This document shows positions 1 to 8,935 of a stretch of 20,618 nt of DNA, piece after piece; position 1 is the stretch's first letter; every line of letters starts with the position of its first letter. The stretch spans positions 1 through 20,618 of the forward strand of contig CAZRJW010000021.1 of assembly GCA_964600845.1 (NCBI GenBank), given 5' to 3'. The notes beneath the pieces are model-generated. The model did not search any database, had not been told where the DNA came from, and saw only the letters and a list, made by a program, of their open reading frames with translations. The DNA is from JAGOTP01 sp964600845. Its GTDB lineage: Bacteria > Patescibacteriota > Patescibacteriia > 2-12-FULL-60-25. Made by a program: the position numbers and the translations under genes.

Positions 1-22
1 AAGATCAACCTCGAAAAACTTT

Positions 23-39
23 AGCCAGCTGAGCTGGCT
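23..39. other. short perfect hairpin upstream of prfB
   Basis: A 7-bp perfect stem (agccagc / gctggct) with a 3-nt loop. It lacks a T-tract, so it is a weak terminator candidate at best and may be the tail of an element that starts outside the window. The rest of 1-108 shows no gene; an in-frame stop (88-90) separates it from prfB. Confidence 0.3.
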
Positions 40-108
40 TCCCGCACGCCTGCATTTGACGAAGTTCAGCTTCGCCTAGGTGTGTTGTGAAGTACAGTAA
101 GCCGCGGT

Positions 109-1251
109 ATGCTCCTCGCCATGATCCAAGATCTGCAGGAACATATCGCGGCTTTACGTTTCAAGGTGGAGGAGGCCTGGGGCCTGCTCGGCTTAGATGC
201 AGTGAAACAAGAGATCGCAGCCTTGGAAGCAGCCCGGCTGTCTCCCGATTTTTGGGCGGACCAAGAGCGCGCAAAAAAAGAAGGGCAACAGTTGGCAGAA
301 CTTCAGCGTTCCTTTGATGGTTGGAATGGATTGCGCATGTCCTTGCTCGAATGTGAGGAGCTAGGAGAGATGTTGGCCCATGAAATGGATGAATCCTTGC
401 AAGAGGAGTTGATCACGCGTTTGCGAAAATTAGAGGACGAGTACTTGAAGCGCGAATTTGAGCTCTTATTTTCTGGCGCGCATGATGCGAGTTCCGCGAT
501 TCTTTCAATCCACGCGGGTGCGGGCGGAACGGATGCCCAGGATTGGGCGGAAATGCTCATGCGTATGCTCGCGCGTTATGCAGAGCGAAAGAGTTGGAGT
601 ATTAAACTTTTGGATGAGTCACGTGGAGGAGAGGCGGGGATCAAGTCGGTAACGATGATGATTGAAGGACGCTATGCATATGGCAATCTAAAGAGCGAAG
701 CCGGCGTGCATCGGCTCGTACGCCAGTCACCGTTCAATTCAGATGCGCTTCGTCAGACATCATTCGCCCTAGTCGAAGTCATTCCTGAGATTAATGAAGA
801 CGTGGATGTGGACATTCGTCCGGAGGATTTGCGCATTGATACGTTTATGAGTGGTGGGAAGGGTGGTCAGTCGGTAAATACCACCTATTCCGCAGTCCGT
901 ATTGTGCACCTGCCAACAAAGATTACCGTTTCTTGTCAGAACGAACGTTCGCAGACACAGAATCGCGAAACGGCGATGAAGATTTTGAAAGCCAAGCTCG
1001 TTTTATTGAAAGAAGAAGCGCTCGCCAAAGAAAAACAGCAGTTGCGTGGCGAATTTCACAGTGCCGAGTGGGGGAATCAGATCCGTTCATATGTGTTGCA
1101 TCCCTATAAGATGGTGAAAGATCATCGCACGGATGCGGAGACGTCAGATCCAGAAGCGGTCTTAAATGGTGACTTAGATCAGTTCGTTGAAGCCTACCTG
1201 CGTTGGCAAGCGAAAGGAGTCGATCGAGCGGCCGACTTGAATAAAGAATAG
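109..1251 (+). CDS. prfB: peptide chain release factor 2 (RF2)
   Basis: Class I release factor that reads UAA and UGA in the ribosomal A site and triggers hydrolysis of peptidyl-tRNA. Seen directly: the catalytic GGQ at residues 252-254 inside a SGGKGGQSVN context, and the RF2-specific anticodon-like tripeptide SPF at 207-209 (RF1 would carry a PxT-type motif). The N-terminal part (IQDL..., then ...SPDFWAD) is the coiled domain 1 of RF2. The length of 380 aa is close to the usual ~365. The frame is continuous: the N-terminus lines up with E. coli RF2 across the region where many bacteria have the autoregulatory +1 frameshift, and no slippery CTT-TGA is present. An in-frame TGA at 88-90 bounds the start; ATG 109 or ATG 121 is possible and neither has a clear Shine-Dalgarno. 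Its presence agrees with TGA being a stop in this genome, as neighbouring genes show. Confidence 0.95.
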   Translation: MLLAMIQDLQEHIAALRFKVEEAWGLLGLDAVKQEIAALEAARLSPDFWADQERAKKEGQQLAELQRSFDGWNGLRMSLLECEELGEMLAHEMDESLQEELITRLRKLEDEYLKREFELLFSGAHDASSAILSIHAGAGGTDAQDWAEMLMRMLARYAERKSWSIKLLDESRGGEAGIKSVTMMIEGRYAYGNLKSEAGVHRLVRQSPFNSDALRQTSFALVEVIPEINEDVDVDIRPEDLRIDTFMSGGKGGQSVNTTYSAVRIVHLPTKITVSCQNERSQTQNRETAMKILKAKLVLLKEEALAKEKQQLRGEFHSAEWGNQIRSYVLHPYKMVKDHRTDAETSDPEAVLNGDLDQFVEAYLRWQAKGVDRAADLNKE

Positions 1252-1263
1252 TTCGTCGCAATC

Positions 1264-1272
1264 TGGTATCAT
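1264..1272 (+). promoter_or_regulatory. extended -10 promoter of the ABC exporter gene
   Basis: TGgTATCAT, an extended -10 hexamer (1267-1272) ending 6 nt before ATG 1279. With normal -10 to +1 spacing, transcription would start at or within a base of the A of the start codon, giving a leaderless mRNA. No convincing -35 is visible, as is usual for extended -10 promoters. Confidence 0.5.
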
Positions 1273-1278
1273 GCACGC

Positions 1279-3090
1279 ATGTCGGATGCGTCCTTTGTCG
1301 TTCGTGTGCCTGACGAGAAGCCGTCTCTGAAAGAGATTCTTCGCGCATTGCCCACAGCTTTTCGTTTTTTTGTTTCCGTCGATAAGTGGGCGGTTGTGTT
1401 TGTCGTTTGTACCCAGTTACTCAACCTTCCGATTGCTGCGTTGACCGTTGTCTCGATCAAGCGACTCACGGATGCCGTGACTGTACTGGATGCAGCGCGC
1501 ACGTGGCAGTGGGTTATCGTCGTTTGTGCCGTATCGCTCTTTTCGGAGTTAAACAACGTCATTCGTAATAATTTGCAGGATGTTGTTCGCTATAAGTTGC
1601 AAATTGGGTTGACCGAACGTTGGCTCGAAAAAATGCAGAACGTTCCGTATGCGCGACTCGAAGATCCGCGTTTTCAATCACTGGCTCAAGTGTTCGATCG
1701 AAAATCACACATGATGACGGGCACGGCGATGAGCTTGGTCTGGATCTTCTCCTCATTTTTTGAGTGCTTAGGGTTGTTCACCGTGGTGGTCTTCTTGCCC
1801 TGGCCCGCAACGGTTATTTTCATCCTGGCGCAATTGATACGCATCTATTTCATCAAGCGCACGCAAAAGTGGAGTTGGGAAACAATTACGATGGAGACGC
1901 GTGAAGGTAAGCGAACGATGTATCATCAGTCCGTCCTCACAAATCTGAAGAGTCTGTTTGAAGCGAAGCAGTTTCAGTTCGCCGGAGTATTTTTAAAACG
2001 CTGGAAAAAAGGAGCGCAATCACTCCTTCAAGCGCGTATTCGTACGTCACGTTCTTCGATGATGACAGGTGTGTATAGCGACGGAGCACAGCTCATCGGC
2101 TTTATCATTGGTCTCGTGATCGTAGTGAATTCTGTTTTAAGTGGTCAGGCAGCGATCAGCGTTGTTGTTATTTTCATAACGAGCATCATGCGATTTCAGG
2201 GGCAAATCTCAAGCCTAGCTTGGAACGTGACCTGGTTTATGTCTGAATCAGTGTTCCTTCCTACGTTTAAAGCATTCTTTGAGGTCCCATCCGAATCCGA
2301 TCGGGGCCGTGAACTCGCCACACGTCCCCTCGAGATCGTCTTTGAAGATGTCTGGTTCCGTTATCCGGGAACAGAAGAAGATATTTTGCGCGGCGTCAGC
2401 TTTAGCTTTTCACAGGGTGATCATCTGGCGTTGGTTGGATTAAATGGGGCTGGAAAATCGACGTTGCTAAAACTCTTGATGCGCGTGTATGAGCCAACGC
2501 GCGGATCGATTCGCGTAAATGGAACAGAGCTCTCCTCTATTCGCTCTTCTGCTTGGCGCAAGGCGTTAGCTGTCCTTACGCAAAACATCCAATGGTATGA
2601 CGATCCGCTCGAAGAGCAGATTCTGTATGGAGATCTCGCACGAAAGAAAAACAGCAAGCGCCTGACGCAAGCCATTGCGACGAGTAGTTTTAGGAGTGTC
2701 TTAGACGAGCTTCCGAAAGGACTTACAACCCACGTTGGGAAGCAGTACGCCGAAGAAAAAGACGAAGCGATCGAACTTTCTGGCGGACAAAATCAACTCC
2801 TTGGAATTGCACGCACGCTCTATCGTGATGCGCGTGTCTATATTTTTGATGAACCTACTTCTGCTGTTGATGCCGAAAAAGAAGAACAGTTTTTCGAGCG
2901 CCTAGGTGCTGCGACAGCGGGAAAGATTGTAATATTCGTCTCCCATCGCTTCTCTGTCCTGCGTCGTGCCTCGCGTATTCTCGTGATGGATCAAGGAAGG
3001 ATAATTGAAGATGGAACACACGAAGAGCTTCTTGCGAAACAGGGGAGATACGCCGAACTCTTCACGCTTCAAGCGAAGATGTATCAGTAA
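1279..3090 (+). CDS. ABC exporter, fused membrane and ATPase domains (MsbA/MDR-like)
   Basis: Half-transporter with an N-terminal membrane domain (about residues 1-330, several hydrophobic helices) and a C-terminal nucleotide-binding domain (about 345-600). ATPase motifs are complete: Walker A GLNGAGKST near residue 387, Q-loop LTQN, signature LSGGQ at 500-504, Walker B VYIFDEPTS with D524/E525, and the H-loop SHR. The family works as a homo- or heterodimer in the cytoplasmic membrane and exports lipids, peptides or drugs; the substrate cannot be read from sequence. The 603-aa length is normal. ATG 1279 is chosen because it directly follows an extended -10 element. It lies 27 nt after prfB but seems to have its own promoter. 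No transport partner is adjacent. Confidence 0.9.
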   Translation: MSDASFVVRVPDEKPSLKEILRALPTAFRFFVSVDKWAVVFVVCTQLLNLPIAALTVVSIKRLTDAVTVLDAARTWQWVIVVCAVSLFSELNNVIRNNLQDVVRYKLQIGLTERWLEKMQNVPYARLEDPRFQSLAQVFDRKSHMMTGTAMSLVWIFSSFFECLGLFTVVVFLPWPATVIFILAQLIRIYFIKRTQKWSWETITMETREGKRTMYHQSVLTNLKSLFEAKQFQFAGVFLKRWKKGAQSLLQARIRTSRSSMMTGVYSDGAQLIGFIIGLVIVVNSVLSGQAAISVVVIFITSIMRFQGQISSLAWNVTWFMSESVFLPTFKAFFEVPSESDRGRELATRPLEIVFEDVWFRYPGTEEDILRGVSFSFSQGDHLALVGLNGAGKSTLLKLLMRVYEPTRGSIRVNGTELSSIRSSAWRKALAVLTQNIQWYDDPLEEQILYGDLARKKNSKRLTQAIATSSFRSVLDELPKGLTTHVGKQYAEEKDEAIELSGGQNQLLGIARTLYRDARVYIFDEPTSAVDAEKEEQFFERLGAATAGKIVIFVSHRFSVLRRASRILVMDQGRIIEDGTHEELLAKQGRYAELFTLQAKMYQ

Positions 3091-3100
3091 AATTTCAAGT

Positions 3101-3179
3101 AGAGAGTAGATGGTAGCGAGGAGGCAGATTTTAGAGTGGGCTAGCCGTACAGCTAGCTACGGGCTACCATCTACTATCT
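3101..3179. repeat. long inverted repeat with inner hairpin before rsmA
   Basis: The arms 3105-3117 and 3163-3175 pair perfectly over 13 bp (core gtagatggtagc / gctaccatctac). After one mismatch another 3 bp pair (3101-3103 with 3177-3179). Inside lies a second hairpin, gctagc (3140-3145) with gctagc (3152-3157). The element fills the gap between the ABC gene and rsmA, and its right arm touches the rsmA ATG. It could be a REP/MITE-like intergenic repeat, a transcription barrier, or a structure controlling rsmA. There is no T-tract, so a classical terminator is unlikely. Confidence 0.6.
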
Positions 3180-4064
3180 ATGGTGCTTTCTCCAACGCAG
3201 ATTAAGTCGGTCTTAGAGGGGTTAAGTGCGCGTCCTGAAAAAGCCTTCGGACAAAACTTTTTAATTGATCAATCCATTCTCTCGGCTGTTGTCGAAGCGG
3301 CTGAGCTTACGCCTACCGATGCGGTCCTCGAGATTGGTCCGGGTCTCGGCGTGCTAACAGAAGACCTGCTTGCGACGGGTGCTCAGGTGTATGCGATCGA
3401 ACGTGATCGCAAGTTCATCGACTATCTTCGATCGCACTTCGAGCTACAGAAACAACGATTCATTCTCACGCAAGGGGATGCGGCCGAACTGAATTGGAAT
3501 GAATTATTGCCTTCAGATAGGCCTTGGAAGTTTGTTTCAAACTTACCGTACGCCATTTCTTCCTACGCGCTCCGTATGGCGCTTTGGGCTCCACGGCCCG
3601 CGACACGTGTCGTTGTGATGTTGCAGCGCGAAGTCGCTGAACGAGCACTCGCCTTGCTTCACAATAATAAAGGAGGAGCACGCTCCTCGCTCCTATCGCT
3701 TATGGTTGCGTTGCGCTGTGAATCTGGGTCTATCGTACGCCGCGTCGCTCCAGGGTGTTTTTTCCCTTCGCCGAAGGTCGAGTCCGCTATTTTGTTATTA
3801 ATCCCGTTTACTCCCGAAAAACAACGCTCACGCTGGGGGATCGAGCCGGAACGAATTATGCAGCTCGCAAAGCGAGGATTTGCTCACCCTCGTAAACAAT
3901 TATTTTCAACCCTTGAGATCCGTGATCGGGCAGAAGAATTGGCAGCAGCTATTCAAACGACAAAAGAGGTTCGTCCAGAGGCTTTATCGGTCGATCAGTG
4001 GGCAGCTTTAGCATGTCTTTTGGACCCTTCTTCAAGCGTGTCTCAGGGTGGTGGGGATAAATAA
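3180..4064 (+). CDS. rsmA: 16S rRNA adenine(1518/1519)-N6-dimethyltransferase
   Basis: RsmA/KsgA dimethylates the two adjacent adenines in the loop of helix 45 at the 3' end of 16S rRNA, a late small-subunit maturation step. Visible motifs: FGQNFL near the N-terminus, SAM-binding motif I EIGPGLG at residues 51-57, the acidic motif II AIERD at about 72-76, and the catalytic NLPY at 121-124. The C-terminal part (FFPSPKVESA..., FAHPRKQLFS) is typical of the family. The 294-aa length is slightly above the usual ~270. ATG 3180 is the first start and has no Shine-Dalgarno. The gene ends 13 nt before the -35 box of the 16S promoter, so the enzyme lies immediately upstream of the gene for its own substrate. 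The GGAA target loop is intact at 5717-5720. Confidence 0.95.
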   Translation: MVLSPTQIKSVLEGLSARPEKAFGQNFLIDQSILSAVVEAAELTPTDAVLEIGPGLGVLTEDLLATGAQVYAIERDRKFIDYLRSHFELQKQRFILTQGDAAELNWNELLPSDRPWKFVSNLPYAISSYALRMALWAPRPATRVVVMLQREVAERALALLHNNKGGARSSLLSLMVALRCESGSIVRRVAPGCFFPSPKVESAILLLIPFTPEKQRSRWGIEPERIMQLAKRGFAHPRKQLFSTLEIRDRAEELAAAIQTTKEVRPEALSVDQWAALACLLDPSSSVSQGGGDK

Positions 4065-4077
4065 TGGATCAGTCTTC

Positions 4078-4106
4078 TTGACACTGATAACGACTTCCCC
4101 TAAACT
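4078..4106 (+). promoter_or_regulatory. 16S rRNA promoter
   Basis: A perfect -35 TTGACA (4078-4083), a 17-bp spacer and -10 TAAACT (4101-4106). The predicted start is near 4113, giving a leader of about 130 nt before mature 16S. It starts 13 nt after the rsmA stop codon, with no terminator between, so some read-through from rsmA is possible. Confidence 0.75.
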
Positions 4107-4175
4107 ACCGGCACATCGATTAGGAATCGCTCGGAAAGACTCTGGAAGAAGCCTTCTCGAAGACCCTTGGACAAC

Positions 4176-4203
4176 AGAAGAGTGACCGCATAATGAAACG
4201 TCT
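4176..4203 (+). other. 5' arm of 16S rRNA processing stem
   Basis: This leader segment pairs with 5830-5855 downstream of 16S: 4176-4190 and 4193-4203 form about 26 bp with one G-U and a 2-nt bulge (4191-4192). A long duplex that brackets mature 16S is the standard RNase III substrate in bacterial pre-rRNA. It shows that the leader and the downstream spacer belong to the same transcript. Confidence 0.8.
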
Positions 4204-4219
4204 ATATTGTTGAATCTAT

Positions 4220-4234
4220 CGACAATTATTGTCG
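4220..4234. other. hairpin in the 16S leader
   Basis: cgacaa / ttgtcg, 6 bp with a 3-nt loop, just before mature 16S. Possibly a leader folding element; no clear boxA antitermination sequence was found nearby. Confidence 0.35.
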
Positions 4235-4242
4235 GTATGATT

Positions 4243-5743
<1,501 letters not shown>

Positions 5744-5829
5744 CTAGGGAGAAATTTGATAAGACGCTACGGCGAATTATCTATCACCCGACGGTCGAAA
5801 GTTCTTGTTTACAAGAATTCGTCAAAGTC

Positions 5830-5855
5830 AGACGTTTCATTGCGGTCACTTTTCT
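5830..5855 (+). other. 3' arm of 16S rRNA processing stem
   Basis: The reverse complement of this segment matches the 16S leader at 4176-4203 apart from a 2-nt bulge and one wobble. It marks the downstream side of the pre-16S duplex, about 87 nt after the mature 3' end. Confidence 0.8.
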
Positions 5856-5862
5856 GAGGTTC

Positions 5863-5881
5863 AACCAAGCTTAGCTTGGTT
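5863..5881 (+). other. perfect hairpin in 16S trailer
   Basis: aaccaagc / gcttggtt, 8 bp with a 3-nt loop, between the processing stem and the terminator. Probably a folding or processing element of the trailer. Confidence 0.45.
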
Positions 5882-5890
5882 CAAGGGAAA

Positions 5891-5924
5891 GCATCCTGGA
5901 TTTAATCCGGGGTGTTTTGTATTT
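5891..5924 (+). terminator. intrinsic terminator of the 16S transcript
   Basis: The stem gcatcctgga / tccggggtgt (10 bp with three G-U pairs) has loop tttaa and is followed by the U-rich tail ttttgtattt. It lies 36 nt after the processing stem and would end the 16S transcript before any other RNA gene. Confidence 0.7.
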
Positions 5925-5974
5925 ACACGATTTTCATAAAATAGGGTTTTTTAAAACGAATACGGAGCATTTGC

Positions 5975-6003
5975 TTGACTTTTAATATTGTTCATGTTAT
6001 AAA
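5975..6003 (+). promoter_or_regulatory. strong promoter downstream of 16S
   Basis: -35 TTGACT (5975-5980), a 17-bp spacer, and -10 TATAAA (5998-6003) preceded by TG to make an extended -10. The predicted start is near 6010. A 6-bp inverted repeat (actccg / cggagt, 6004-6020) spans the start point and could be an operator. The box quality matches the rRNA promoter. Confidence 0.7.
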
Positions 6004-6009
6004 ACTCCG

Positions 6010-6103
6010 TTCCTCGGAGTGGATTCATACCCCACGCGATGGAGCGTTGTACCTAGCGGAATTGATGGACGGCTCTGCCTTGTCCTGAGAGTTCCGTTTT
6101 TTG
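6010..6103 (+). ncRNA. candidate small RNA, unknown family
   Basis: Promoter to terminator defines a transcript of about 94 nt with no plausible ORF contained in it. Possible internal stems include gtgg / ccac (6019-6035) and the terminator hairpin at its 3' end. I checked by eye for the SRP RNA apical loop (GGUCAGG...GGAAGCAGCC), tmRNA ends and tRNA arms and found none; 6S RNA or a lineage-specific sRNA remain open. The call rests only on promoter plus terminator. Confidence 0.4.
6069..6102 (+). terminator. intrinsic terminator of the candidate small RNA
   Basis: Stem acggctct / agag-tt-ccgt (8 bp, 2-nt bulge) with an 11-nt loop, followed directly by six T. It also shields the GC-rich gene downstream from the upstream promoter. 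Confidence 0.5.
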
Positions 6104-6281
6104 TACAGCCGTTCCTTAGGCCTCCTTCGGCAATCCGAGAAAGGTACATAGAAAGGTTTGTAAAAGAAAGAAGAGCTGCAAGCAATACGCAGCTCGGATG
6201 TTTGTGTAGGTGAGCGGTTTTCGATCGTTCCAACAAGTCTCTCGCGCGGTTCCGTCGTAGAGTACGACGCCCGCATTCGTT

Positions 6282-6286
6282 AGGAG
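6282..6286 (+). promoter_or_regulatory. consensus Shine-Dalgarno of the foreign gene
   Basis: AGGAG with 7-nt spacing to ATG 6294. This fixes the start and contrasts with native genes, which mostly lack such a site. Confidence 0.8.
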
Positions 6287-6293
6287 TACTGCC

Positions 6294-8882
6294 ATGCGCA
6301 GCTCTTGGTTCACCATCGTAGGCCTGTGCGCCGCCGCTGCCATCGCAGCCGGCTGCGCCACGGACGTCGGTGCCTTCGGGCCCGACTCCGGCACCAACAA
6401 CCTCATCAACGACGCGGCTGTCATCGAGACCAGTGTGTCTCCGATGGACGCGGGTCGGGCGTGCACCAACGTGTGCCGTCCCGGCTTCCTGAACAACGCC
6501 GAGTGCATCTGCACCTCGCAGTGCATGCCGGCGTGCTCGGAGGGCGAGACCTGCCAGGTCAGTGCCCGTACCGGGATCTGGGACTGCGTCTCGAGCGACG
6601 CCGGAGTCCTCCCGACGGTCGACGTCCAGTCGCCGCCGGTGGACAACGGCCCCGACTGCGTCTCGGACCGGGACTGCACGGCGACGTGCCCCGACCCCAG
6701 CGCGCAGATGGGTCGCACCACCTGCAGCCCGCAGCTCGGCTGCCTGTGCGTCCAGCGCCCCGCGCCCGACGCCGGCACCCCCGCGACTGACGTGGTCGTG
6801 CCGATGGTGGACGTGCCCATGGGGTGCGCCATCAGCGGCCAGACGAACTGCAACGGCGCCTGCGTCGACCTCCAGTCGAACAACGCCAACTGCGGCATTT
6901 GCGGCAACATCTGCGGCGCGGGCAACCGCTGCCAGACGGCACGCTGCGTCCTCGACTGCGCCGCGGGGCTGACCGAGTGCTCCGGCACCTGCGTCAACCT
7001 CGTGACCAGCGAGATGCACTGCGGCCGCTGCGGCAACGCCTGCCCGGTGCGTGCGAACGCCCTGGTGACCTGCGCGAGCAACGCCTGCGGCTTCACCTGC
7101 GCGAACGGCTTCGCCGACGTCAACCGCGACGCGGCGGACGGGTGCGAGGTCAACCTCAACACCAGCCTGACCAACTGCGGCACGCCGGGAACGATCTGCC
7201 CGACCTCCGTCACCAACGGACGGTCGCAGTGCCTGAGCGGCCGCTGCGTCGTGGCCTGCACGGCGGGCTTCATCGACCTCGACGGCCTGAGCGCCAACGG
7301 GTGCGAGATCAACACGACCACCGACCGCAACAACTGCGGCGCACGCGGCAACAACTGCGCCGCGGGGACGACCTGCTGCGGCGGCGCGTGCGTCGACCTC
7401 CAGTCGAACAGCGCCAACTGCGGCGGCTGCGGCACCGCCTGCACCGGGAGCTCGGTCTGCGTCCTCGGGCGCTGCACCGGCCTCTGCCCGGTCTCCTGGC
7501 CGATGTGCGGCGGCGCCTGCGTGGACCAGTCCTCCTCGACGGAGCACTGCGGCCGCTGCGGGAACTCCTGCCCGTCGGCCGCCAACTCCTACGCCGCGTG
7601 CCAGTCCGGCGCGTGCGCCATGGGGCGCTGCTACGGAGGCTTCGGCAACTGCAACGGCAACAGCGCCGACGGCTGCGAGGTCAACACCACCAACGACCCG
7701 CGCAACTGCGGGGCGTGCGGCAACGCCTGCCCCTCCGGGCCGAACAGCGCGGCGACCTGCGGCTTCTATGGCTGCGGGCTCGTCTGCACCGCGGGGTTCC
7801 GCAGCTGCGACGCCAACCCGGCGAACGGCTGCGAGACGAACGTCAACACGGACCGCAACAACTGCGGCGGCTGCGGCTGGGCCTGCCAGTCCGGTGAGCG
7901 CTGCGACGGCGGCTGGTGCGTTCTCGACTGCGCGACCCCCAGGACGGCCTGCGGGGACCGCTGCATCGACACGCGGACGGACGTCAACAACTGCGGGGGC
8001 TGCGGCTCCCGCTTCACCTGCGCGACCGGCGTCAACATGACGACGACCTGCCGCGCGAGCACCTGCACCTACGCCTGCGCGGCCGGCACCACCGACTGCG
8101 ACGGCAACCTGTGGAACGGGTGCGAGGTGAGCACTACGACCACGACGAACTGCGGCGCCTGCGGCAACCGCTGCGGCTCCGGCCAGGCGTGCGTCGCCGG
8201 CTCCTGCGCCTGCCCCTCGGGTAGCGCGCTCTGCGGCGGCGCCTGCGTCAACACGCAGACCGACGCGACGAACTGCGGCGGCTGCGGGCGCTCGTGCCCC
8301 TCCGGGCAGACCTGCTCGGCAGGGGTGTGCTTCGGCACGACCCCCGTCGACGCCGGCACCCCCGACACGGGCGTGGACGCGGGCACCGGGCCCGTCGACA
8401 GCGGCACCGACGTGATCGTCGTCAGCGACGGCATGGCGGTCTGCCCGACCGGCACGATCCCGCGCCGCATCGAGTACCAGGTGCCGCCCAGCGCCAACAC
8501 GGCGTGCGGCGGCCCCGGCTCGGCCAGGTCGATCGCCTGGGGGATCGTCCACCCCGAGAACGTCCGCTTCGCCGCGGGCACCATCGTGGAGCCGATCACG
8601 CAGCCCTTCCCCAGCCCGCCGGTTCCGCTGTACCACAGCCCCGGCGGCGCGGCGCTCGTGCTCACCGACACCTTCCCCTGGGAGGACGGCGTGCCGATCG
8701 ACCTCTCGGGACGGTGCCTCAGCGGCACCTACCTCGAGGGGCTCCGCTACTGGGACGGGCTCAACTTCGTGGCGGCGGGCGGGCGGTTCATCGAGAACGG
8801 CCGCGACCGCAGCAGCGAGGTGTTCCGAGACGGGAACAAGTTCAGCGTGATCCTCGGCCCGCGCTGCATCCCCGCCCCCTGA
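6294..8882 (+). CDS. Cys-rich repeat lipoprotein, Myxococcota-like
   Basis: 862 aa. The N-terminus is a lipoprotein signal: MRSS, a hydrophobic stretch and lipobox AAGC with Cys21 as the likely lipidated residue, so the mature protein would be membrane-anchored and exported. Residues about 180-690 are a tandem array of short Cys-rich modules with core NCGxCGxxC; I count 11 cores, some degenerate (NCGTPG, NCGARG). The pattern CxGxCVDxxxDxxNCGxCGxxC resembles the Stig1-type repeat and is common in large secreted proteins of Myxococcota. Asp/Pro/Thr-rich linkers (DAGTP, DSGTD) flank the array. A C-terminal domain of about 150 aa (residues ~710-862) is unrecognised. The function is unknown; extracellular adhesion or matrix roles are only guesses. 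Composition, codon use and the Shine-Dalgarno mark it as foreign here. Confidence 0.85.
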   Translation: MRSSWFTIVGLCAAAAIAAGCATDVGAFGPDSGTNNLINDAAVIETSVSPMDAGRACTNVCRPGFLNNAECICTSQCMPACSEGETCQVSARTGIWDCVSSDAGVLPTVDVQSPPVDNGPDCVSDRDCTATCPDPSAQMGRTTCSPQLGCLCVQRPAPDAGTPATDVVVPMVDVPMGCAISGQTNCNGACVDLQSNNANCGICGNICGAGNRCQTARCVLDCAAGLTECSGTCVNLVTSEMHCGRCGNACPVRANALVTCASNACGFTCANGFADVNRDAADGCEVNLNTSLTNCGTPGTICPTSVTNGRSQCLSGRCVVACTAGFIDLDGLSANGCEINTTTDRNNCGARGNNCAAGTTCCGGACVDLQSNSANCGGCGTACTGSSVCVLGRCTGLCPVSWPMCGGACVDQSSSTEHCGRCGNSCPSAANSYAACQSGACAMGRCYGGFGNCNGNSADGCEVNTTNDPRNCGACGNACPSGPNSAATCGFYGCGLVCTAGFRSCDANPANGCETNVNTDRNNCGGCGWACQSGERCDGGWCVLDCATPRTACGDRCIDTRTDVNNCGGCGSRFTCATGVNMTTTCRASTCTYACAAGTTDCDGNLWNGCEVSTTTTTNCGACGNRCGSGQACVAGSCACPSGSALCGGACVNTQTDATNCGGCGRSCPSGQTCSAGVCFGTTPVDAGTPDTGVDAGTGPVDSGTDVIVVSDGMAVCPTGTIPRRIEYQVPPSANTACGGPGSARSIAWGIVHPENVRFAAGTIVEPITQPFPSPPVPLYHSPGGAALVLTDTFPWEDGVPIDLSGRCLSGTYLEGLRYWDGLNFVAAGGRFIENGRDRSSEVFRDGNKFSVILGPRCIPAP

Positions 8883-8897
8883 TCTTTCCCACCCCAC

Positions 8898-8935
8898 AGA
8901 CCCGCTGAGCGCCTTCACCGGCCGTTCGCGGGTCT
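8898..8935 (+). terminator. GC-rich hairpin after the foreign gene
   Basis: agacccgc / gcgggtct, 8 bp, with a 22-nt loop that may fold further, 15 nt after the stop codon. It has no T-tract, so it may be a Rho-assisted or RNA-stabilising structure from the donor genome rather than an intrinsic terminator. The rest of 8936-9075 contains no recognisable gene. Confidence 0.4.

Larger units (their letters stand above)
5744..6293 (+). other. 550-nt spacer without a protein gene
   Basis: Left to right it holds the 3' arm of the 16S processing stem, a hairpin (5863-5881), the 16S terminator, a strong promoter, a candidate small RNA with its own terminator, a 7-bp hairpin (6173-6195, gagctgc / gcagctc), a second 7-bp hairpin (6253-6269, cgtcgta / tacgacg) and finally the Shine-Dalgarno of the GC-rich lipoprotein gene. 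Base composition changes from AT-rich to GC-rich between about 6150 and 6250. The only plus-strand open frame (6019-6213, GTG start) crosses the terminator and shows no recognisable protein. Confidence 0.7.

Noticed and set aside
87..317. Upstream frame as the first part of a frameshifted prfB
   Set aside because: The 109-1251 frame already contains the full N-terminal domain, and the other frame shows Arg/Gly-rich nonsense without a slippery site.
923..1348. Minus-strand open frame over the end of prfB and start of the ABC gene
   Set aside because: It overlaps two well-supported genes and has no recognisable features.
6018..6035. tRNA T-arm-like stem-loop (gtgga-ttcatac-cccac)
   Set aside because: The loop lacks the invariant A58, the stem has a mismatch, and no acceptor, D or anticodon arms fit at the required distances.
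6010..6103. SRP RNA or tmRNA identity for the candidate small RNA
   Set aside because: The conserved SRP apical motif and the tmRNA 5'/3' ends are absent by eye.
6116..7585. Second minus-strand frame of 489 codons and several plus-strand frames (6305-6790, 6824-7897, 7916-8224, 8294-8908)
   Set aside because: These are out-of-frame readings of the Cys-rich repeats, with Arg- or Gln/Pro-rich composition and no start signal.
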